NCBI GenBank assembly: GCA_916610825.1
Contig: OU744450.1
Coordinates: 21,997,338 to 22,061,337, forward strand
Reading direction: 5' to 3'
Source of the DNA: Haliclystus octoradiatus
Lineage: Eukaryota > Cnidaria > Staurozoa > Stauromedusae > Haliclystidae
Length of the DNA stretch: 64,000 bases
Each line of letters starts with the position of its first letter. Position 1 is the first letter of the stretch. This document shows, in pieces, positions 56,101 to 64,000 of the stretch. A program made the translations under genes and the position numbers. Under the pieces are notes generated by a model. That model had not been told where the DNA came from. It saw only the letters and a list, made by a program, of their open reading frames with translations, and did no database searches.

Positions 56101-58784
56101 AAAAGAGGGTCAAATCAAAGTCCTTTTTAACCCCTGTGAAAACAGTTCAGGAATTCATGAACAGTTCCTGAACAGTTCAGGAAAATTGAAACCATTTAAC
56201 GTTCATAAACTGCTCACAAACTGTTCATGAACTACCGAACAGTTTTTCGCAGGGGAACTACATCCTCAGAAAGAATATCAAGTATTAAGTATTTAATCCT
56301 AACTTAGTTAGATATCTCAATTGGACTTGTCGCAGTAGAAAACCATAATAATTGAAACTCACATTTGCAAAATAATCCCCCAAGAGACTTGCGGCAAATG
56401 GTGTACATCCAGCTTCCCTGAATAAAAAAAAATTGAGATTGAATATAAATTGGCTAATCCATAAGCTCAAAACGTAAGTCATCTATTGGTCTGGTTTCGC
56501 AACCGTTTTCCGTCTGGTTCAAGAGTGGTATCAGATCATAACAAATTTATTTTGTTTTATTTTATATTAAAATTTAGACTTAGCCTACCATTATCGGAGA
56601 CCTACAGTTATTGCCATTGTTAACCTCCATCATTTGCAGGGATGTGAGTAATCGGTAGGCCTACTAAAGTAATACTGATAATTAACTTACTTTTTCGTTA
56701 ATTTTGACCTGTAATCAATTACTTTTCTGAAGAAATAATTTTATCAAGTAATTGTTATTATTTTTGGTTATGGTAACGGATCACACTTATTTGGTTGCCT
56801 AGCAATTACTGATTACTTTCTTTGTTTCGATTAGCTGACAAAATGGCTTAGTTACTCGTTTGCATTAGCTAATACTTTTCGGTTCAACACAAAACAATGC
56901 ATAAAATTACTCTTATCTGAAGTGACATCTATTCAAATAAAAAAAAATGATCAAAAAACGAGTAATTGAAGCTCCATCATTTGATAACACTGATAAATCT
57001 CTATATATCTCTATCATCAATGTTTTTATAGACATCCTTTGACAACATTTTGTCAATTCATTGACAAAGTTTCAATGTGTAGCACCAACGGTTAGTTTAA
57101 ATAAATACTTTGATTAAATATTTACTTTGTTCCATCAATTTATTGCCATAGCTATAAAGCCTAAAATAGAATTAATAGCACGTAACTTATGATTTTTGTT
57201 GTTATGAAAATCAGCGGGAATCGGTTAGACCAGGATTCAAACACGCAAAAAGACATAACATTAGATTTAATAAAGTTTTTCAAAAAAAGGTTGCATAGTA
57301 TTTGAAAATAAGTATATTTAAAATGTGTTCAAATAATTTGAGAAGCTAAACGCATCACAGTTTTTACATCTTCAAGTCATTTCAACTGAAATAAACAAAG
57401 TAAATATAAATATTTAGTTCTCTACACGTATGCGCAGTTGGATTATACATAATTTGATATAATTATATAATTATATAATAACATAATTACATATAGCTAA
57501 ATAATGATACTAAAAAAATCAGACATGCATATTTGCTTCACGAAGTTTGGAGATCATCAATAAATTGAATCTTTATAGAATAGATTGATGATCACCTCAA
57601 GGCGTGAAACTAATTATCCTAATTTCAACTCACCCAATACCAGTTACAAAGCGCGTAAGAACAAGTTGCCAATATGATTTTGCAAATCCAGTGAGAAATG
57701 TCATTGTACTCCATAATAGCAAACATGATGCAAGAACATATTTTCTTTTGAATCTATCACCGAGTAAGCCAAGCGGAACACCAGATATTGTGTAGACAAC
57801 AATAAATGCGGGGCCTGCTAGGATTTGGTATTGTGATCCAGTACCATCATAATCAAATTTACAAATGTGTTGACCAGAGCTAATATTCTTTCGCAAACAA
57901 CTGCAAATTAAATTGTAGTAAAATTCACAGTTAATTATGTCATGTAGATGTAGGCATTTATGTCAGTGAAACATATACAGTCACATATAAAAGTTATCTG
58001 TGATATTTAGTTTAGAACAACTAACAGCTATAGACAATTAGGTGTGTGGTATTTTATGTATACAAGGCTGATTCAAGTAGAACATGCTGTTTTGGGAATC
58101 ACTGTATGTTCAAATGTCCACTATAAACAGGTGGCCCTTCTATAGAGGTGCATCTTAACATGTTCACCTGCATACCAAAAAATTCATAAATCGGGTCCAT
58201 TTGAGAAGTAGCACTTTTAATCAGCTTCTCATGAAAGTTACAATCCTAAATCGGAAAAAAAATAGATTGTAAGATAAATAACATTTTTTGTTGTTGATCA
58301 AATCACCGCATTTTCAGATTTTATTTATTTTGGAATTATAACTTTGTATCTTTGTTGGCAGTTTTAAAATCTCTGGAAAGCATCTTTTTAGGTTGCATTT
58401 TTGGCGAACAAGCGATGTAATATTTTCAGTTTGGGCCGGGGCACGCTGAAGCAAATGGATTGTTCTGCATGGCATGCATCGTAGATATTTTGAGGGGGCA
58501 ATCTGAGTTATTAGCTGAGCTCATAATTACCTTGTTTCACTACGGTCAAGCTCTGTTGTGCTTCCTTTTTCATAGCGACATAATTTTGAATCAGACGAAA
58601 AAGTTGAGTTTATAACCATACAACCTTTATCACCAAAATGAATGTCCTGGGCCATGGGCTTTGAAGTGACACCCAGTGCATAACGATCCAATTGATTTAG
58701 TAAATACGCCAACAGTAAAATAAATAAGACATAAATTGAATAAGCATTACTAGATTTTAATAGCTGAACAAACGAGGAACTCAT
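53173..58784 (-). CDS. Spinster-like major facilitator transporter, 506 residues
   Basis: Six exons: 58531-58784, 57634-57900, 56363-56417, 55497-55706, 54851-55156, 53173-53601; total 1521 bases in phase at GT-AG introns. Transmembrane helix 1 holds LLNQLDRYALGV. A cysteine-bearing extracellular loop (residues about 50-105) follows. The family signature after helix 2, GLLGDRFKRK, and its second-half counterpart GGLISDKIVKKRG are both present. ALGVYNWGIYIGYSMSYALG and GWRWVYFIAGVPGM match helices 4 to 6 of the Spinster-type branch. The C-terminus is a short acidic tail. The family moves lipids or small organic anions across plasma or lysosomal membranes; the substrate here is unknown. The methionine at 58784 is preferred over one at 58868 because it places helix 1 near residue 18 as usual. 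Many invertebrates have several such genes. Confidence 0.88.
53926..54528. mobile_element. hAT-type non-autonomous element, TAGGGATG ends
   Basis: Ends TAGGGATGGGAATTGACAGTC and GATATTCAATTCGCATCCCTA. Flanks TATGTCAT and CATGTCAT differ in one of eight positions. Both ends are rich in CGAATATTCG-like words. The interior carries no transposase. It lies in the last intron of the transporter gene. Confidence 0.75.
54625..54805. mobile_element. Pogo/Tigger-like MITE
   Basis: Inverted orientation: ends CAGTGAAATCTGTCTATAAC and TATAACAGGTTTGACTG between TA dinucleotides. It lies 46 bases downstream of the exon at 54851 in gene order. Confidence 0.75.
56131..56255. repeat. Foldback element of the GTTCATGAAC family
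   Basis: Ends CCCCTGTGAAAACAGTTCAGG and CCGAACAGTTTTTCGCAGGGG. A compact copy, useful for defining the family ends. It lies about 110 bases before the 55-base exon of the transporter gene. Confidence 0.78.
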
Positions 58785-59155
58785 AATTAAAGAGATATTA
58801 AAATGCGTGCATCGTAATCCATGACAAATTGTAAAAGAGTTGGACTTTGAATAACCACGAAGGTACATAAAATGAGAAAAAATGATTATTTTGTGTTATG
58901 CAAGTCAACAGCCTTGGTTTCAAACAGCAAAGAAGAGCATATACCCTGGAAAAGAGGTCATCTTAATTTAGACATGTGCACCTTTCCCTGGCTGCTCTAT
59001 TGGTTACTCTATTGGAATTTGCTAATGTTAAAAGTGGTAGGGCATGATGATTTTATAATGATTTTATAATTCACAATAAGAGTTTTTTTATTTCAATCAA
59101 AGCGGAAGATATTCCTTTTTTGTGTTGAAATGTCTAGTTATCATAATCTATAGTA
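58785..59155. promoter_or_regulatory. Divergent promoter region
   Basis: 371 bases separate the start codons of the transporter (-) and the dioxygenase-like gene (+). No repeat was inserted here, unlike nearly every other non-coding stretch of this size. Shared regulation is possible, but no specific site is recognised. Confidence 0.45.
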
Positions 59156-61843
59156 ATGGCTCTTTCTAATTTGATATTATCTTTCCTATATTTGAGTTTC
59201 TTGTTTGTATCATTTGTTCATTCGATTGATAAACTATCGAATACGAAAGATGATGTTATTCAAAACCAAACAATTATTTGGAACAACACAGAAATAGGAG
59301 TTGCTGTGATAGACGGTTTACTGAATAAAACAGCATTACACAACTATGTTATTGCAACAAATATGAGTTCACATTGGCAATACAATCATGAAGATAAATT
59401 TATAACTCCTACTGGTGAACCCTCGACAGCATATTATGGTGGTGGTTTTGCAAGATTTGTACCTTACGTACAATCTGGTAGAAAACATGATTTTCTATTG
59501 ATAATAAAAAGTATTAGAAAATTTGTTGGCAATCATTTTAAACCAGTTTTAAAAAACTTAACAGGTTTTGAAAATGGATCAAGAGTTGCTATTATAAGAA
59601 GTAGTATACGTGAAAGATTATTATCATATGGTGAATTTGTTCCTATGACTAGCGCATGTGCAAATGAGAGTAGTTACATGGCAATTGTAAATTTAAATAC
59701 TGCATGGGGTAAAAATGATTATGGTGATATAACATTTTATGATAAAAATCATGATATTATTCAAAGTTTTCATCCAAAATTTAGTCGGTTATATATTATA
59801 GAATGTGGTACGAAAGTTAAAATAAATCCACCTTCAGTTGATTCAAAATCAAATTTACATTTATTAATGTTTGAAATATCTATTTTACCTATTGATTTGA
59901 AAAAACCAGTCACACCAGAAGTAAAATTTCATGTTAATGATAGCGGTAATTTTATGGATACTAATTATCTGTATGATTTATCATTTATTGAGAATTTAAA
60001 TCCAATTGATAACGTTGTGAAAAATATCACAACATCTTCAAATCAGAAGATTATAGCATTTGAAAATATTTTCCCTGAAGATTATTTGAATCTATTATAT
60101 AATTATCATTATAACTTTCCAGCGTATCAGCTTGCAGATATTAAAGATAGTTCAGATAATGTGAAATGGGTACTTGGTAGTGCTGAGACAAACTTTTCTT
60201 CAAATTCATTATGGCGTATATTAAATAAATTACTTATTCATACAGCACAGGATGACACTCATGTTTTTTATGATGTATCATGTAATCATATACGACGTGC
60301 TGATACAACAACTATTCATAAAGATTGTGAACCAGATGATCATGAATACACTATTCTTATATACCTTAATAAAGGTATGACTGCTGATAGTTATGGAGAA
60401 ACTGTTTTTCTAAATCAAAATGAAGATGAAGTTGATTTTGCTATAGTACCAAAATTTGGAAGAGTCATTATATTTGAGGGAAATATTCCACATTCTGCAA
60501 GACCTGTCTCACCGACAATGGACGGTAAGATTGCCATTAAATGAATCAATATATTTAGTTAATTCGCAATGCACAGTCACAAGGCCAATATCAACACACA
60601 GCTGGAAGTCTTGGTGAAGCACCGCCAAACACTTCTAGTACAAACCTTTGCTAAATATACCACATTCTAATCTCATTTAAGACTTCGCTGAATGTCCAAC
60701 TCGTATTTTGGAATCTTGAGAATGGAATCTCGATTAATAAAAATTCAGACATCATATAGCAATTTTGTAATCTTTTTCCCGTTTCTATGACCATTTTATA
60801 TGCATTTGAGATAAGAAGGGTTTGACCGTAAAATTACTGCCCTTGTAAAAGCTGTCCTGCTGTGATTCTAGTGTTTGATCGGTTCAACACCTCCACTGCA
60901 CCTTGCGAATTGACACAGTCAAATCTGTTATAGCAGTCACCTCTATACAGCGACCACCTGTAGCAATAACTCTTGCAACATTTGTCTAAATTAATATTTC
61001 CTATTGACTGAACCATGTATATAAAGACTAGCCTACCAACATATAGTGGTCAATGTATGGTAGATGCATTGAGAATATAGCCCTACAGTCAAACATGTTA
61101 TAGCAGTCACCTGTATACAGTGACCACCTGTCTATATTTTCACTGTAGTATTTTCTATTGTATCAACTCTGTCTATGAAGGTTACCTGCATATAGTTGTC
61201 AATGTATCTACCTCTCATAGCTGGTTCTTATATACAGGTTTCACTGTCTAACATTGCTAGATTAAAGTCGTTGAAATTTTAATATTAATTAATTTATTGA
61301 ATAAAAATATTATCAGTCTTGATTTACTACAACAATTTCATCATTCACTATGCATATTTATTCGATAAATTGCAGTTGTCACGTCCAAAACTTTTTGTAG
61401 GGCTTATTTATTTCAGGACAGGAAAATGCTCATCATTTTAAATAATTGGATTCAGATTCAGTCAGATTGGACCGGGTCAAAAACCTGAATGTTTTGAATA
61501 TTTTCTGGATTCATCACTTTCTGATCGGATCTGGTTCGGATCACAAGATTGTTCCAACATTTGGTTACTTGTACCTGAAAACAGACCTCTAATGTATTCT
61601 TTTTGTATATTTATAGCCGTCCGATTTACTTATGCTGTGAAAACTGCATATTTTGAAAAAGCTGAACGTAAAAAGCTGATGGATAATCTAAGCGACAATC
61701 TGGGAACAAAAGTAAAAATGTATATTGATCGTATTAACAAAATTTCACAACAAATAGAACTGGGAGAGTCAAATAATGTACCAATTGAAGATATTAGATT
61801 TTTACGTGATGCACTTCAATCTGAAGAGAAATCTATTGAATAA
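59156..61843 (+). CDS. Secretory 2-oxoglutarate/Fe(II) dioxygenase-like protein with a degenerate first domain
   Basis: Two exons: 59156-60524 and 61617-61843, joined in phase 1 (GACG|gtaag ... tatag|CCGTC), 531 residues. Residues 1-23 are a signal peptide; many NxS/T sites suggest a glycoprotein of the secretory path. The C-terminal domain (about 285-475) has the prolyl-4-hydroxylase-type set: H388 and D390 (TIHKDCE), distal H446 (NIPHSARP) and R459 (VRFTYAVKT) for the 2-oxoglutarate carboxylate. The exon join restores the arginine stretch. The N-terminal domain (about 45-245) has a similar outline (GEFVPMTSACANES, YGDITFYD, FSRLYIIECGTKV) but no HxD and no distal histidine, so it should not bind iron. 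The C-terminus is a charged coiled stretch (about 475-531) without a KDEL-type signal. The substrate is unknown. It could be a collagen- or peptide-modifying enzyme of the ER or Golgi. Confidence 0.82.
60916..61245. mobile_element. Two adjacent pogo/Tigger-like MITEs
   Basis: One begins at 60916 (CAGTCAAATCTGTTATAGCAG) and loses its right end near 61075. The next runs 61086-61245 (CAGTCAAACATGTTATAGCAG to ACAGGTTTCACTG). Both lie in the only intron of the dioxygenase-like gene. Confidence 0.68.
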
Positions 61844-62738
61844 TTTGAGTCATGTAATCTGCTATATTCAATATTGTATTTATAACAGTCATAAATATAT
61901 TTTCTTGCATTATTTACTATTTAATCTATTTTCCACATCTGTAATTTGCTGTTTAATTTAACTTGAAAAACGACCATAGAATCATTAATATAAATTTCCA
62001 GTATTTTTAATTTAGATTAGGCAGTACAGTGTAGTTTCATTTAATGTCACTCTCCTGGTGCAGTCGAAATTCACGATACAGTCAAACCTGTTATAGCAGC
62101 CACCTCTATACCTCGGTCACCTGTCTATAAAGGTTACTCTTGCAATGTTTAAAATCGTATTTTGTATTGAATCAACCCTGTATATAAAGTCCACGTACAT
62201 ATAATGGTCAATTTATTTACCTCTCATAGCTGGCTGTTATATACATGTTTTACTGTAATAAGTGGGGGTTGTGGACTGTAATTAACTGAAATTAAATAGT
62301 TGAGTTTAATAGAAACTGATAATGGTTCACAAAACGTAAATTGTTTACTTTTGTCATAAAGTACAATGCTAAATGTGATTGCCTGGTACATAAAATGCTT
62401 ATCTATTTTCAGAACAAACATTGAATTTCTTTATTAAAAGTCTCTTATAAAAACATCTTACAAGGAAAGATGGCGAGAAAATATCGCTTAATGGGTTTGT
62501 ATTCAACATTTTGGCATTGTACTTCTAATGCCATGTAACTATAAATATGATTGCCTGATGCATGAAATATTAGTCATCAGGGATCTGTACTCCACACTGT
62601 ATGTGCAGACCGAGTCCATTAAATGTAGAGTGTTTGCATAGCGTACTTCCGTAGCATTGTCTTGTGACTCTTGCGTTCCTATCATAGTTCTATCTTTTTC
62701 TACCTATTATAGAATTTAAATAACAAAATTGTATTAAA
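61844..62738. other. Downstream intergenic stretch
   Basis: It holds the 3' untranslated region of the dioxygenase-like gene and one pogo/Tigger-like MITE at 62079-62254 (ends CAGTCAAACCTGTTATAGCAG and ACATGTTTTACTG). No gene is seen from here to the right edge. Confidence 0.55.
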
Positions 62739-62876
62739 ACATTAAAATTTATTATTATTATTATTGTTAGTAATAATGTGATATGGTTAATGTTTAGCAG
62801 ATAGATAGTGCTCAATGTCATTTGACAGGCGGCAAATAATAATAATAAAGTGGAGTCAAGGACTAGACATTCATTT

Positions 62877-62918
62877 CTGTTACTTCGAGTTTCTCGATTT
62901 ATGCGATCATCAGACAGT
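62877..62918 (-). ncRNA. Hammerhead ribozyme, type I, copy 2, left arm
   Basis: Minus strand: ACTGT, CTGATGA, TCGC-ATAAA-TCGA (three stem II pairs including a U-A outer pair), GAAA, stem III with CTCGAAG, GTA cleavage triplet, ACAG. All invariant core bases are present. The partner lies in the opposite arm on the plus strand. Confidence 0.75.
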
Positions 62919-62938
62919 ATTATGAAAATCTCAATAAT

Positions 62939-62981
62939 ACTGTCTGATGATTGCATAAAGCGAGAAACTTGAAGTAACAGA
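62939..62981 (+). ncRNA. Hammerhead ribozyme, type I, copy 2, right arm
   Basis: Plus strand: ACTGT at 62939-62943, CTGATGA at 62944-62950, stem II TTGC-ATAAA-GCGA with four pairs (one G-U), GAAA at 62964-62967, short stem III with CTTGAAG, GTA at 62974-62976 and ACAG closing stem I. This is the best-paired stem II of the set. The predicted cut is after 62976. Confidence 0.78.
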
Positions 62982-63012
62982 AATGAATATGTAGTCCTTG
63001 ACTCCATTTTAT

Positions 63013-63320
<308 letters not shown>

Positions 63321-63412
63321 TTAGGTATTATCTAATAGCAGTAAAACAGTGCTCAATGTCAGTTGACAGAGCTGTAAATATAATAAAGAAGTCAAAGACT
63401 ACACATTTTGAT

Positions 63413-63455
63413 ACTGTTACTTAAAGTTTCACGCTTTATGCGATCCTCAGACAGT
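63413..63455 (-). ncRNA. Hammerhead ribozyme, type I, copy 3, left arm
   Basis: Exact mirror of the right-arm ribozyme: ACTGT, CTGAGGA, TCGC-ATAAA-GCGT, GAAA, CTTTAAG, GTA, ACAGT on the minus strand. The outer stem II pair is U-U. The predicted cut is between 63418 and 63417. Confidence 0.76.
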
Positions 63456-63502
63456 TAAAACTGTCTAAACTGTTAAACTGTTAAACTGTTAAAACTGTTT
63501 TA

Positions 63503-63545
63503 ACTGTCTGAGGATCGCATAAAGCGTGAAACTTTAAGTAACAGT
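63503..63545 (+). ncRNA. Hammerhead ribozyme, type I, copy 3, right arm
   Basis: ACTGT at 63503-63507 pairs with ACAGT at 63541-63545 (stem I, five pairs), and TTTT/AAAA can extend it beyond an internal loop. CTGAGGA is at 63508-63514, stem II TCGC-ATAAA-GCGT, GAAA at 63528-63531, a two-pair stem III, and GTA at 63538-63540. All invariant core bases are met. The U-U at the base of stem II may lower activity. Confidence 0.77.
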
Positions 63546-63576
63546 ATCAAAATGTGTAGTCTTTGACTTCTTTATT

Positions 63577-64000
<424 letters not shown>

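Larger units (their letters stand above)
62809..63012. repeat. Foldback element with hammerhead arms, copy 2
   Basis: It begins with GTGCTCAATGTCATTTGACAG. The left arm (about 62848-62918) and right arm (about 62939-63006) are near-perfect inverted repeats around an AT-rich loop. Each arm holds a complete hammerhead core, one per strand. The element stands between a short ATT run (62750-62765) and a long (TTA)n tract. Confidence 0.85.

Overview
The window is nuclear DNA of an AT-rich invertebrate animal. Every confident gene is split by GT-AG introns of about 0.1 to 3 kb. The gene set is animal-specific in places (a Wnt-inhibitory-factor domain, a netrin-type NTR domain, a GCL modifier subunit, a RABL6 GTPase). 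A tRNA-Gly(GCC) nearly matches the vertebrate gene as I remember it. The phylum cannot be fixed from the sequence.

Layout. (1) 2610-11249 (+): a secreted 314-residue protein that joins a WIF domain to an NTR domain, a combination I do not know from any named Wnt antagonist. (2) 12819-15802 (-): a five-exon, 167-residue protein I do not recognise, with a tRNA-Gly and decayed tRNA copies in its introns. (3) 16684-19163 (+): a three-exon, 204-residue unrecognised protein, divergent from gene 2. (4) 23496-30990 (+): GCLM, the glutamate-cysteine ligase modifier subunit, with CRE-, CCAAT- and antioxidant-response-like sites just upstream. (5) 32930-51999 (-): RABL6, 19 exons, 629 residues. (6) 53173-58784 (-): a Spinster-like major-facilitator transporter, 506 residues. 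(7) 59156-61843 (+): a secretory two-domain 2-oxoglutarate/Fe(II) dioxygenase-like protein whose first domain has lost the metal site. Genes 6 and 7 diverge from a 371-base spacer. No reading frame was taken from a single ORF alone: exons were joined only where splice sites and codon phase agreed, and all seven coding totals are multiples of three.

The rest is mostly small mobile elements: hAT-type MITEs with 8-bp target duplications, TA-flanked pogo/Tigger-like MITEs, a foldback family built on GTTCATGAAC, two tRNA-derived SINE families (two copies with perfect 11- and 12-bp target duplications), two LINE reverse-transcriptase tails, and long (CA)n and (TTA)n tracts.

The most striking signal is a foldback element present three times (about 1151-1331, 62809-63012, 63349-63582). 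Its arms encode hammerhead self-cleaving ribozymes, in inverted pairs, so that each strand of an intact element carries one. The two right-hand copies alternate with several hundred bases of (TTA)n in a tandem array that runs off the window.
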